From Corydoras sp. C115 (taxonomy: Eukaryota; Chordata; Actinopteri; Siluriformes; Callichthyidae), in NCBI GenBank assembly GCA_019802505.1, contig JAFMOC010000003.1, positions 1,092,501-1,156,500 of the forward strand: 64,000 nucleotides of DNA. Reading direction: 5' to 3'. The notes beneath the pieces are model-generated. The model was given only the letters and a program-made list of their open reading frames with translations. It was not told the origin of the DNA and made no database searches. Each line of letters starts with the position of its first letter. Within the stretch, counting starts at the first letter, position 1. Made by a program: the position numbers and the translations under genes. Shown here in pieces: positions 11,901 through 26,219 of the stretch.

Positions 11901-14482
11901 AGATTGGGATTCGAACCGGGAATCCTTAGTCCTGAGAGGCGAACATGCTAACCCCTGTTAATTCATCCATCCATCCATTATCTTCCACTTTATCCTATAT
12001 TACGGTCGCAGGGGGTTCCCCATGCCCATCCAGGGGAGAACGCTTCGGGCGCTGTTACTTCACTTGAACTTAAAAAATGAAACTTGAAAATATAGTAATT
12101 TAGTAATTTAAAGTAATTTAAAAATTGTTAACTGTAACAAACTGAAAAGAGATAAACAGAGGCATGTTTAGCACTGGGCCTCATCACCTTTTATTATTTT
12201 TATAATTATCCTTTTTTTAATCATATAATAAATTAAGTGTTAGAGCTTTTTGAATATAATTTTGTACTATTCTTACTATTTTCAAAACTGTGTTTACTGT
12301 GATTTTTTTATGATTCAACTCAGGTGACCATTAGACCTAGAAAACTGTAACAGTTGCATTATGTTGCGTTTCGTATTGCAGACTTTAAGTAACAATGAAT
12401 TAGCAAAGTACTCATGAGCCCATGTGATTATATGCATCATGGTAACATCAAGACCTTTCAAAAAAAATACTGCCTCGGGGATTATATGGCTTGCAAATTT
12501 GCAAACATTTATAAACAATTTTAGCGTAAAATGCAGAACCATGACACGTCCTAGCTTGCATAGACTAAGCTTTTGGTAGATTTTCCTTTTATATTTAATG
12601 TTGATGACCTCACCTTTTACAAATGAAACCGTAGTGTTACTATAATGTACTTTTCTGTCTAATTTTGCTTCTGTGCCAATTTATTTTAATAGTGATGCAG
12701 GCATTGTTTGTTTACATTTAACAGAATTAAGTTTGTTATTGAAAACTTTTCTTTATTAAATGAGGTTTTAGGTTAAAAAAGGTAAATAAGGTTTGTAATT
12801 TTCTATTACAGTTAAAAACATAAGCTAGTAAGCAAGTTGTTGGTTTTAAATCTTGGTTAAGATTTGAAATGACCAGAAGAAAATGTATTTTCAGCTGAAA
12901 ATCCTTTAATATTTAAAGATGTGTTAATCATGTTCAGATGGACTGAATACAGTTTGTTGGGCTGTTGAATTATTAACGCCTCGGATGGCAGAATAGATCA
13001 CCTTGTTGATAAATAGCAAATATTTTTATGCCATTATAAAGCACACTGCCAGGTTCTTGGAAATGATGTAAGCCAGTCAAGGTTCTCTGTGATTTCATGT
13101 ATTCATGGAAAATAGAGGCACTTTCACTGACTGTGTTACACCACTTGCAAATGTTTCATGATTAACTGTTAGGAAATTTGCATGTGCCCGCATGTGCCTC
13201 AACGAAAGCATGTGACGGCTTTTGCCAGCCCAGATTAGTGGCATTTTGTGAAAAGAGATGCCTGATAAAGACACCTTTTATCTAGAAAATAGGGGGGAAG
13301 GGTATAAAATCCAGCAAGAATAACATCTAAACTCACTGTCACGAACCTCCTCCCTATAATTTAATCCTTGTTCAAAGATTTGGGTGCCCATTTTGTTCTT
13401 TACAATCTCTGAAGCCCTAAACAATATTCTGTACACATTTATTTACATTTTTTTCTGTATCTAACATTTTTGAGTGTGGTATGTGGACCATTGAATGAAC
13501 ATTTTGATGGTCACTGCTAAATCCATGTCACTTCATTTTTTAGGAGTGGTCAGATGTTTGCTGTCGGGGAATTCGCAGCGCACACGCCTACATTCTGGTT
13601 TACGACATCTGCTGCTTTGACAGCTTTGAGTATGTGAAGACCATGCGCCAGCAGATACTGGAAACCAGGTGGGAACTGATGACTTAGATTTTACATGAAA
13701 TACGTGACTTAAAACATTTGTTGTTCATGTTTTGAAGAATTCAAAAAGAACGTCTAGGTGTTGGGTGGTAGTTCAGTGGTTTGGGTATTGGGCTGTCAAT
13801 CTGAAGGTTGTGGGTTCAAATTCCAGGTCCACTAAAGTTACCAATGTGGTAACTCCTTAAGCAAGGCCCTTAACCCTCATTGCTCCAGGGGGGCTGTATC
13901 AACCCTGTGCTCGCTTTGTAAGTCGCTTTGGATAAAAGTGTCTGCTAAATGACCAAATGCAAATGTGTTCTACTAATATCTGGCAAAATTTTGTTGATTT
14001 TTGAGGAGGAACAATCTGAATTTCGACAAGCTATTCTTGTACAGTATGTTTAATCACTTTAACAAAAAAAACATTTCAAAGCAAACATGTTACACCATTT
14101 TAGAGCTGTAGTGTAAAGAGATATGATGGCTACTGTGGATGGAATTACTGTGAAGCTCTTTAGCCAAAATCACCAGAGATATGTTTGACTTTGGTTTTAT
14201 CTTTCTGCGAGTTGTCTTAGCTGTAAAAAAAAATGTTCTCCCCGTGTCCGCGTGGGTTTCCTCCAGGTTCTCCGATTTCCTCCCACAGTCCAAAAACATG
14301 GATCAAGTCAATTGAGTTCTCCAAATTGCCCCATATAGACTGTGTTTGTGTGAGTGTGTTTGCCCAGTGATGGATTGGCGCCCTGTCCTGGGTGTATCTT
14401 CCCAGCACCCAAAACTTTCTCCCCTGAATGGGCATGGGGAACCCCCCCGCAACCCTAGTAGAGGATAAAGCGGAAGATAATG

Positions 14483-14555
<73 letters not shown>

Positions 14556-17500
14556 CAAATAATCAAAGCAAATGAAATAAAACCATTGTAACCAATTTTA
14601 TCAATTGCCAAAACAATACTATGGTTCAGTGACTATAAAATGGTTTTAACATGACGAGCAAACAAGCGCATCTATGTAAGAGTGGGCTTATTTTAATAAC
14701 TACTCAAACAAAACAAAAAAACTCTGTCAGTCTAAAGCATTTTGTACCTCTAAGACTACCAAAATAATTTTATTCTTAGAATCAAGAAATGCAGGGTGAA
14801 TTTAATAAAAAAAAAAAATTAATAAATATAATGAATGCCACACTGTATAGATTTGCAGTTTTATTCATAGAGGTGTCTTCTTATCGCTCTTGACTCCTCA
14901 GATTCATTTAGAACAAGATGGATTTTCTGCAGTGTGGACAAAAACCCTGAGCTCACTGAATGAAAATGGTTTTGGGCATTTTTTCCAATTATATACAGTG
15001 TTATTTTTTACAATGCATGCGATAACTACTCACAGATTTAAAAAAGATTATGGATTGCTGACTGATTTACAATGTTTTGTTTCTGATATGAACTCCATCA
15101 AACATTAAAGGCATCTGAAGACTAGACTGAGCACTTTTATAATTTTTCTCAACATGCTCATTGGATTTACTGTGAAATTCTCCTGGACCACATGGATTCT
15201 AAGCTTTTGTTTAAACGTGCAGAGTCTGTGCAGTTTGAGTGCAAATTGTCATTACACAAAGAGAACGTACTAAAAACCACCCAGTTCTGAAATTTAAGAT
15301 TCCGCATTTCCATTTCAATTTCTTCAGAGTATTATGCAGCACATATTGAATTCAGGACTAAAATTAATTGAAACTGGAAACAGAAGCCTTTTGATCTTCT
15401 GTTATTTCCTTATTCAAGAAACCAACTGCTGTCCAAAATGGAGCATTTAAACAATGTTTGTTCAACTAAAAAATCAGTGTTTACCCTTCTACCCAAGTTA
15501 CAGCGTCATTAAATATGTTATAGTTCGGTAAAAAATGTTTTTTACCAAACACCAAAATAATTTTGACTACAGAATATTTGGTGCATTACTTTTAAATGTA
15601 TTCTTCTTTTTACTTTGAGAATTAGTGTTAGGTCCCTTAAGTCCAGTTATGATTAATGCTGTAGGATTATAAATTATCTAAGTCAGACAGTTTAAAATGT
15701 GTATGCTAAAGGTTTATTCCTTACTTAATGCAGCAACCCTGTGACAAACAAAGGTCTGAAGATTAATGAAGTTCAAGTAATTTATTTATATAGTGCTTTT
15801 TGCAACAGTTCATTGTCACAAAGCAGCTTTACAGAGTTAAAACCCTTTAAACCCCAAAGAGCAAGCCGAAGCGACAGTGGCAAGAAAATCTCCCTGAGTT
15901 TTGATGTACCTCCAGTGGCATCTTTACAATCATGAACCCAAAGTCATTTTCACAGCAATTAAACCATTAAAATGCATTGTTTATCAGTTTTTTAAATCCA
16001 ACATTTGGTCCAAACTTTCTTTGAAAATGGTAATTACCAACAGCAACCTAACTCTCATTCAATCTTTATTCATTCATTCATTATCTTCCGCTTTATCCTC
16101 TATTAACGTCTCGGGCGCTGGGCAGATAGACCCAGGACAGGGCGCCAATCTATCACTGGGCACACACTCACTCACACAGACACACTCTATATGGGGCAAT
16201 TTGGAGAATTCAATTGACTTGATCCATGTTTTTGGACTGTGTGTGGAAACCGGAGAACCCGGAGGACACGGGGAGAACATAGAAACTCCACCCAGATTGG
16301 GATTCGAACCAGGAATCCCTAGCACTGAGAGGCAAACGTGCTAACCACTAAGCCACGGTGCCTCCCCATTCGATCTTTATAGTTTTGCAATAGTTTAAAG
16401 AGTTCATACAGATGTGATGGTCATGTGCCCATAGAGTGAATATTATCCAAGAACTCTGTACATAAATGGTTTGATTTAGCTTCTCCAGTGATATATGCAG
16501 CACTCTTCATATTGATGTCCATTGATCTGTGATGTGTGATGTGTTAGCTGCCGTGTCCAGTTTCCATCAGAGGAAGGTGGCAGTGACAAACACGTTTCAT
16601 CGATTTCATCACAATTAAGTCTAGTCGAGACTGACAGGCCCACTGCACTCCCTCTCCCCTCTTTACTTTTACACATACCAGAGCTTTGTAATCTTGAGAT
16701 TACAGCTTGCAACATCAGCAGACAGCTGTCTGGCACTGTTGTGTTTTAAAAGAATTTCTCGTCGAGGTGAAACACTAGTTCATTCCAAGCTGTGGTTTTT
16801 ATTTACTACCTCCTGACTTGTTTGGCTGTTGTCCAGAGATTTATGTAGACTTCCTGCCAATATTTGTTTCTCTGTTGCCAGGTGAAAAATCTATACGGAA
16901 ACCGATGTAGCAAAGCGAGATAGATTTACATCATGCATCACTGAGCGAATCGGTGAAGAATCATAGTCATTATTAAAAACATGGAGGTCATGGATTATAT
17001 GTGAATAGAACCAAGGCTGTGGTTTGTATATAGTTCATTAAAGCTGAAATATTATTCAGAAATAATAATACCCCAGTTGTTCTGTTGCTTTAGAAAACAA
17101 AGGCAAAATAAAGTAAACCATGGAGCAGGTTGTTTTTTTTTTTATCGCCTATTCTCCTAATGTATCGCGTTTTTCTACCTATTTCTAAATGGCGGCGGCG
17201 CGAATTATCGCAGCGTCTCTGTCTCTGTCTATGGAGAGGAGGAACGTTTCGGTTCTCTGTATGTCCTGATATGCAGTGGAATTGACAATAAATCAACCTT
17301 GATAACCTTGATAATAACTTTGTTAAAACCTTTACTGTTTGGACACCCTAGTTTAATTTCCATTTTTTGTTGATTTTGAAACTGTCAGTAGCTCATTTAA
17401 GATAAGATAAGATAAGATAAACCTTTATTGTCCCACAATCAGGAAATTCACATTCTCAGCAGCAGTTACGTTAGAAGAAAGGTGAAAAAGATATTTATTA

Positions 17501-18305
17501 ATTAAAAAAATAATAATTAATAGGGAAAAATTAAATACAATTAGAAATCAATTTATTCCATCCATCCATTATCTTCCATTTTATCCTCTACTAGGGTCGC
17601 GTCCTTCTTGTGCAGACTCCGCCCCCAGCCCTCTGTTCAATGCACCGGTCTGCAAAACAAAGGGAAAATAAAAGTTATGAATCTGGATGAAGGTTTGTTG
17701 GCACTGCTCCATCCAATGGACCGGGTCTTGGGACCATCAGGTCCAGCAGCTCCCAAAATGAACTGCGCATACGCAGAGCCGCCGCTGACTGACCCCACCC
17801 CCCGCCTCATTGAGACACAAAAAGAAATGACTCCATTTAACTTTAAATTTAAATTTTAATTAATTTAATTTAAATTTTAAGTCAGTTCCTGCCAACTGTT
17901 ACTCTTATGATAACATTTAACAACACTGCAAAAAAACTTATTTACGTAATTTACCTAAAAATTATTTAGGGGTGGCACGTTGGCTTAGTGGTTAGCATGT
18001 TCTCCTCTCAGCGCTAGGGATTCCCGGTTCGATTCCCAATCTGGGTGGAGTTTCCATGTTCTCCCCGTGTCCGCGTGGGTTTCCTCCAGGTTCTCCGATT
18101 TCCTCCCACAGTCCAAAAACATGCATCAAGTCAATTGAGTTCTCCAAATTGCCCCATATAGACTGTGTTTGTGTGAGTGTGTTTGCCCAGTGATGGATTG
18201 GCGCCCTGTCCTGGGTGTATCTTCCCAGCACCCAAAACTTTCTCCCCTGAATGGGCATGGGGAACCCCCCCGCAACCCTAGTAGAGGATAAAGCGGAAGA
18301 TAATG

Positions 18306-18360
<55 letters not shown>

Positions 18361-21300
18361 CAAATAATCAAAGCAAATGAAATAAAACCATTGTAACCAA
18401 TTTTATCAATTGCCAAAACAATACTATGGTTCAGTGACTATAAAATGGTTTTAACATGACGAGCAAACAAGCGCATCTATGTAAGAGTGGGCTTATTTTA
18501 ATAACTACTCAAACAAAACAAAAAAACTCTGTCAGTCTAAAGCATTTTGTACCTCTAAGACTACCAAAATAATTTTATTCTTAGAATCAAGAAATGCAGG
18601 GTGAATTTAATAAAAAAAAAAATTTAATAAATATAATGAATGCCACACTGTATAGATTTGCAGTTTTATTCATAGAGGTGTCTTCTTATCGCTCTTGACT
18701 CCTCAGGTTCATTTAGAACAAGATGGATTTTCTGCAGTGTGGACAAAAACCCTGAGCTCACTGAATGAAAATGGTTTTGGGCATTTTTTCCAATTATATA
18801 CAGTGTTATTTTTTACAATGCATGCGATAACTACTCACAGATTTAAAAAAGATTATGGATTGCTGACTGATTTACAATGTTTTGTTTCTGATATGAACTC
18901 CATCAAACATTAAAGGCATCTGAAGACTAGACTGAGCACTTTTATAATTTTTCTCAACATTGGATTTACTGTGAAATTCTCCTGGACCACATGGATTCTA
19001 AGCTTTTGTTTAAACGTGCAGAGTCTGTGCAGTTTGAGTGCAAATTGTCATTACACAAAGAGAACGTACTAAAAACCACCCAGTTCTGAAATTTAAGATT
19101 CCGCATTTCCATTTCAATTTCTTCAGAGTATTATGCAGCACATATTGAATTCAGGACTAAAATTAATTGAAACTGGAAACAGAAGCCTTTTGATCTTCTG
19201 TTATTTCCTTATTCAAGAAACCAACTGCTGTCCAAAATGGAGCATTTAAACAATGTTTGTTCAACTAAAAAATCAGTGTTTACCCTTCTACCCAAGTTAC
19301 AGCGTCATTAAATATGTTATAGTTCGGTAAAAAATGTTTTTTACCAAACACCAAAATAATTTTGACTACAGAATATTTGGTGCATTACTTTTAAATGTAT
19401 TCTTCTTTTTACTTTGAGAATTAGTGTTAGGTCCCTTAAGCCAGTTATGATTAATGCTGTAGGATTATAAATTATCTAAGTCAGACAGTTTAAAATGTGT
19501 ATGCTAAAGGTTTATTCCTTACTTAATGCAGCAACCCTGTGACAAACAAAGGTCTGAAGATTAATGAAGTTCAAGTAATTTATTTATATAGTGCTTTTTG
19601 CAACAGTTCATTGTCACAAAGCAGCTTTACAGAATTAAAACCCTTTAAACCCCAAAGAGCAAGCCGAAGCGACAGTGGCAAGAAAATCTCCCTGAGTTTT
19701 GATGTACCTCCAGTGGCATCTTTACAATCATGAACCCAAAGTCATTTTCACAGCAATTAAACCATTAAAATGCATTGTTTATCAGTTTTTTTAAATCCAA
19801 CATTTGGTCCAAACTTTCTTTGAAAATGGTAATTACCAACAGCAACCTAACTCTCATTCAATCTTTATTCATTCATTCATTATCTTCCGCTTTATCCTCT
19901 ATTAACGTCTCGGGCGCTGGGCAGATAGACCCAGGACAGGGCGCCAATCTATCACTGGGCACACACTCACTCACACAGACACACTCTATATGGGGCAATT
20001 TGGAGAATTCAATTGACTTGATCCATGTTTTTGGACTGTGTGTGGAAACCGGAGAACCCGGAGGACACGGGGAGAACATAGAAACTCCACCCAGATTGGG
20101 ATTCGAACCAGGAATCCCTAGCACTGAGAGGCAAACGTGCTAACCACTAAGCCACGGTGCCTCCCCATTCGATCTTTATAGTTTTGCAATAGTTTAAAGT
20201 GTTCATACAGATGTGATGGTCATGTGCCCATAGAGTGAATATTATCCAAGAACTCTGTACATAAATGGTTTGATTTAGCTTCTCCAGTGATATATGCAGC
20301 ACTCTTCATATTGATGTCCATTGATCTGTGATGTGTGATGTGTTAGCTGCCGTGTCCAGTTTCCATCAGAGGAAGGTGGCAGTGACAAACACGTTTCATC
20401 GATTTCATCACAATTAAGTCTAGTCGAGACTGACAGGCCCACTGCACTCCCTCTCCCCTCTTTACTTTTACACATACCAGAGCTTTGTAATCTTGAGATT
20501 ACAGCTTGCAACATCAGCAGACAGCTGTCTGGCACTGTTGTGTTTTAAAAGAATTTCTCGTCGAGGTGAAACACTAGTTCATTCCAAGCTGTGGTTTTTA
20601 TTTACTACCTCCTGACTTGTTTGGCTGTTGTCCAGAGATTTATGTAGACTTCCTGCCAATATTTGTTTCTCTGTTGCCAGGTGAAAAATCTATACGGAAA
20701 CCGATGTAGCAAAGCGAGATAGATTTACATCATGCATCACTGAGGTGAAGAATCATAGTCATTATTAAAAACATGGAGGTCATAGATTATATGTGAATAG
20801 AACCAAGGCTGTGGTTTGTTCATAGTTCATTAAAGCTGAAATATTATTCAGAAATAATAATACCCCAGTTGTTCTGTTGCTTTAGAAAACAAAGGCAAAA
20901 TAAAGTAAACCATGGAGCAGGTTGTTTTTTTTTTTATCGCCTATTCTCCTAATGTATCGCGTTTTTCTACCTATTTCTAAATGGCGGCGGCGCGAATTAT
21001 CGCAGCGTCTCTGTCTCTGTCTATGGAGAGGAGGAACGTTTCGGTTCTCTGTATGTCCTGATATGCAGTGGAATTGACAATAAATCAACCTTGATAACCT
21101 TGATAATAACTTTGTTAAAACCTTTACTGTTTGTACACCCTAGTTTAATTTCCATTTTTTGTTGATTTTGAAACTGTCAGTAGCTCATTTAAGATAAGAT
21201 AAGATAAGATAAACCTTTATTGTCCCACAATCAGGAAATTCACATTCTCAGCAGCAGTTACGTTAGAAGAAAGGTGAAAAAGATATTTAGTAATTAAAAA

Positions 21301-24300
21301 AATAATAATTAATAGGGAAAAATTAAATACAATTAGAAATCTATTTATTCCATCCATCCATTATCTTCCATTTTATCCTCTACTAGGGTCGCGTCCTTCT
21401 TGTGCAGACTCCGCCCCCAGCCCTCTGTTCAATGCACCGGTCTGCAAAACAAAAAGAAAATAAAAGTTATGAATCTGGATGAAGGTTTGTTGGCACTGCT
21501 CCATCCAATGGACCGGGTCTTGGGACCATCAGGTCCAGCAGCTCCCAAAATGAACTGCGCATACGCAGAGCCGCCGCTGACTGACCCCACCCCCCGCCTC
21601 ATTGAGACACAAAAAGAAATGACTCCATTTAACTTTAAATTTAAATTTTAATTAATTTAATTTAAATTTTAAGTCAGTTCCTGCCAACTGTTACTCTTAT
21701 GATAACATTTAACAACACTGCAAAAAAACTTATTTACGTAATTTACCTAAAAATTATTTAGGGGTGGCACGTTGGCTTAGTGGTTAGCATGTTCTCCTCT
21801 CAGCGCTAGGGATTCCCGGTTCGATTCCCAATCTGGGTGGAGTTTCCATGTTCTCCCCGTGTCCGCGTGGGTTTCCTCCGGGTTCCCCGGTTTCCTCCCA
21901 CAGTCCAAAAACATGCATCAAGTCAATTGAATTCTTCAAATAGTGTGTGTATGGTGCGTGTCTATGTGAGTGAGTGTGTGCCCAGCGATAGATTGGCGCC
22001 CTGTCCTGGATGTATCTGCCCAGCGCCCGAAACGTTCTCCCCTGGATGGGCATGGGGAACCCCACCGCGACCCTAATATAGGATAAAGCGGAAGATGATG
22101 GATGAATGATTTATACAAAGGATTAAAGTCATGAAGTTATTTTGAGAAGTAACTCAAAAATAGAAGTTATTTTTTAAAGGCAACAGAAATTGTTCATTTG
22201 TAGTTGTAACATATTAAAGGTGTCAGCGATGTCCGGGAAACGCCGTACGCCGCTCGCGCCTAGTGAGCGCTTCCCGGGCACCGACTACGCGGGGAATAAA
22301 GCGTACGTCGGTCCACGGAGTGAAACGCTCCCACGAACACGACCTGCGTGGAGAAAGTACGCAGCGCCGTACCAGAGTCCAGGAAAAACACCAGGATAAA
22401 ATCCAAAACCGAAATTTATTAAAACTTGGTGACAGGACACCAACAGAACGGGGGGAACAAATGAACAACGTAACATAGGGTGTAATAACCACAAAACAAA
22501 GACGTGCACCGAACAGAGGGGAAACGGAAACTAAATAACGACCCAACTAATCACGTGCACAAAACAAACCAATCACCCCGCTGAGACAATTAAAAACCCA
22601 AACGAGGGACAGGTGCCATACTCACTTTTTTCTCACCCACAACGTTATTCCTTCACAGCTACAAAAACATGTATTATGCAAATTATCATTTAAATCGGCG
22701 GCACGGTGGCTTAGTGGTTAGCACGTTCGCCTCTCAGCGCTAGGAATTCCCGGTTCGAATCCCCATCTGGGTGGAGTTTCCATGTTCTCCCCGTGTCTGC
22801 GTGGGTTTCCTCCGGGTTCTCCGGTTTCCTCCCACAGTCCAAAAACATGGATCAAGTCAATTGAATTCTCCAAACTGCCCCATATTGAGTGTGTCTGTGT
22901 GTGTGAGTGAGTGTGTGCCCAGCGATAGATTGGTGCCCTGTCCTTGGTGTATCTTGGTGTATCACCAAAATACCTCATCATCATCATCTCATTACATTTA
23001 CATTTACATTTAGTCATTTAGCAGACGCTTTTTTTGCCCCATATAGAGTGTGTCTGTGTGAGTGAGTGTGTGCCCAGCGATGGATTGGCGCCCTGTTCTG
23101 GGTCTATCTGCCCAGCGCCCGAGACGTTCTCCCCTTGATGGGCATGGGGAACCCCACCGCGACCCTAATAGAGGATAAAGCAGGAGATAATGAATGAATG
23201 AATCATTTAAATCATTTAGCGACTTCTGGCAACTTTTAGGACAGCCAATAGCTTCTTTTCTTACTGAGGAGTTGGCAACACTGCTCATTACAGGACATTT
23301 TCACTGCAAACCTTCGTCCCGATCTCTTCACTCTTTCATTGTGAGAGGTTAGCTGCTGAGAGGATGTAGCAGGTGTGTGGGGATCAGAGGCCACAGTCTG
23401 TCTCAACAAATGATTAATGAGCAGTTCTTATCCACCTCACCCATTCAAACCTCAACACATTCTGGAAAATGACAGCAAGGCAGTTCATGCCTAATAACAC
23501 TTGACTGCTGCAACACACTCTCTGACACACACACACTCACACACACAGAGGACACAGGCACTGATAAAGATAAATTATGGTGGGTTACCAGGTCATAATA
23601 TTAATTAACATCTTTCCTCAAGCCAAATTAAATTAACTGCTGACATTCTGCTGAGGGACTCACAAAATTTGCATCGTCTGTGTAAATGTTTGGATTTCAG
23701 GAACCTCCTGCACAATCCATTTGACTGCTTTTGCTTGGCCCTGAAAGGGAAAATGGTCCTTTGGAGCTGTCTAGAACCACTTTCCGTGAAGTACCTGTGT
23801 TATCTGTCTATTTCTCTCCATGTGGGAGACAGGAGAGAGCCTTTAATTCGGTTCTGCTCTCTGTTCTTCTTTACCTTGACACTTCAACAGTGTGATGCTC
23901 CATTAACCCTAGAAAGGGCACAAGAGATAGAGCTTAGAACAGTGCTTCCCAGCCTTTTTATTTGGAGCCTCCCTTACAAGTATCTAAGATGAGCCAACCG
24001 ACACTTGTGCGTTGGGAGAACATGCCCACATTCGCATTCACATTCGCAAGCCAGGAGTGATGACTTAATGGAATGGACGTTTCTTGTATTTTGGTATATT
24101 TTAATATACAGAGTAAATATTAAATATCATAATTAGAGTCTGTCTTTGGAGGGCGGCACAGTGGCTTACTGCTCAGCACGTTCACCTCTCAGCTCTAGTT
24201 ATTCCCGGTTCAAATCCCAATCTGGGTGGAGTTTCCATGTTCTCCCCGTGTCCGCGTAGGTTTCCTCCGGGTTCTCCGGTTTCCTCCCACGGTCCAAAAA

Positions 24301-26141
24301 CATGGATCAAGGTCAAATGAGTTCTCCAAATTGACCCATATTGAGTGTGTCTGTGTGAGTGAGTGTGTGCCCAGCGATAGATTGGTGCCCTGTCCTGGGT
24401 GTATCTGCCCAGCGCCCGAGACGTTCTCCCCTGGATGGGCATGGGGAACCCCCCCCCTGACTCTAGTAGAGGATAAAGTAGATAATGGAGTCTGTCTTTT
24501 TTGTTCTTTTGTGTGTTGGAGTGTGAACTAATATACAGTATATGGCATGAAAACCCTATTATATTAAAGATTTGGGTCTTTAATAGGCAGCAAAAACATA
24601 AACATTTATTCATTTAGTGGCAATAAATATAACTTAATAGACTGTCCACACGGCGTGTCACTGTTCTGCACTCCGAACACAACAGATCTGCTGCCTCTAA
24701 CACACATTCGTTTAAAACCTGTTCTTTAGCGAAAGGCTTGCTGGGCTTTTCCAATTTCAACTCTTGAAGTTTGTCGCTACATTTTTTTTGGTTAATCTGT
24801 AAATTATGCTTTATCATTACTTGTGAAAAAAAATAGTAATAATTTGGTGTATAGATATTAAACAAACAGACTGAGGAACAGCTTCATAGCACAAACTCCA
24901 TCTAACAACAGTCATTCACACAACATGTTATCATCACTCCGCCAAAATACCTCATCATCATCATCTCATTATATTTACATTACATTTAGTCATTTAGCAG
25001 ACACTTTTATCCAAAGCGACTTACAAATGAGAACACCACAAGTCAGAGGCCATGGAGAAAACCAACTATACTGTAAATTCATCAAACCTGATTGTTATTC
25101 GATGCTGCGGCCCCTCCCCCTTTTTTTTTTTATTTTAAATTTATTTATTTTATTTTTTAAATTTTTTTTCTACAACAGGTATTTGTTAAAGAGATGCGTC
25201 TTCAGTAGTTTCTTAAACCTGTTTAGTGATTCTGCCTTACGGACAGAGTTGGGAAGATCGTTTTACCATTTTGCAGTGGTGAACGCATCTCATCTCACAT
25301 GTACCGTTTATATACATAGATCTGCTACATCTCACATTTAATATGCTGCTATATTTATATTATTTATATTATGTTTTTATAGGGCGGCACGTTGGCTTAG
25401 TGGTTAGCATGTTCTTTTCTCAGCACTAGGGATTCCCAGTTCGAATCCCCATCTGGGTGCAGTCCAAAAACATGGATCAAGTCAATTGAGTTCTCCAAAT
25501 TGCCCCATATAGAGTGTGTTTGTGTGAGTGAGTGTGTGCCCAGCGATAGATTGGCACCCTGTCCTGGTTGTGTCTGCCCAGTGCCCGAGATGTTCTCCTC
25601 TGGATGGGTATGGGAAACCCCCCCCCACGGCCCTAATAGAGGATAAAGCGGAAGATAATGGATGGATATTATATATTTATATTTCTAATGTATACAACTT
25701 TTTATATATTTTATATATACCGTATATATTCATTCATTCATTATATTCATTCATTCATTACCCATCCAGAGGAGAACGTTTCGGGCGCTGGAGAGATACA
25801 CCCAGGACAGGGTGCCAATCCATCGCTGGGCACACACTCACTCACACAGACACACTCTACATGGGGCAATTGAGAGAACTCAATTGACTTGATCCATGTT
25901 TTTGGACTGTGGGAGGAAACCGGAGAACCCAGAGGAAACCCACGCGGACATGGGGAGAACATGGAAACTCCACCCAGATTGGGATCCAAACCGGGAATCC
26001 CTAGTGCTGAGAGGTGAACGTGCTAACCACTAAGCCACCGTGCCGCCCACCGTGTATATATATATATATAGTCTTAAATATATTTTTTTTAATAAACTGT
26101 ATATACATATATTTTATATTATATTTATAGTTGTAGTTGCA

Positions 26142-26219
<78 letters not shown>

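Larger units (their letters stand above)
14233..18055 (+). repeat. 3.8 kb tandem duplication, unit 1
   Basis: Near-identical to the following unit from the SINE core (14233) through the (TA)n, unique intronic sequence, two smaller repeats, a minus SINE and a LINE-tail fragment (17397-17470), up to a plus SINE head at 17968. It lies within rasl10b intron 2 and contains no exon. Confidence 0.92.
18056..21847 (+). repeat. 3.8 kb tandem duplication, unit 2
   Basis: Second unit, 31 bp shorter than unit 1 mainly through a shorter (TA)n and small indels (for example at the position matching 15160 and 16945). Divergence is very low, so the event is recent. Confidence 0.92.

Noticed and set aside
17608..17859. 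83-codon frame repeated at 21400-21651
   Set aside because: Its duplication is explained by the 3.8 kb tandem duplication; the copies differ by a missense change and show no known domain.
23669..23992. 107-codon frame in rasl10b intron 2
   Set aside because: No motif, no splice context, no similarity recognised; length is within chance for this region.
24614..24865. 83-codon minus frame
   Set aside because: AT-rich, no family recognised, no supporting splice or promoter signal.
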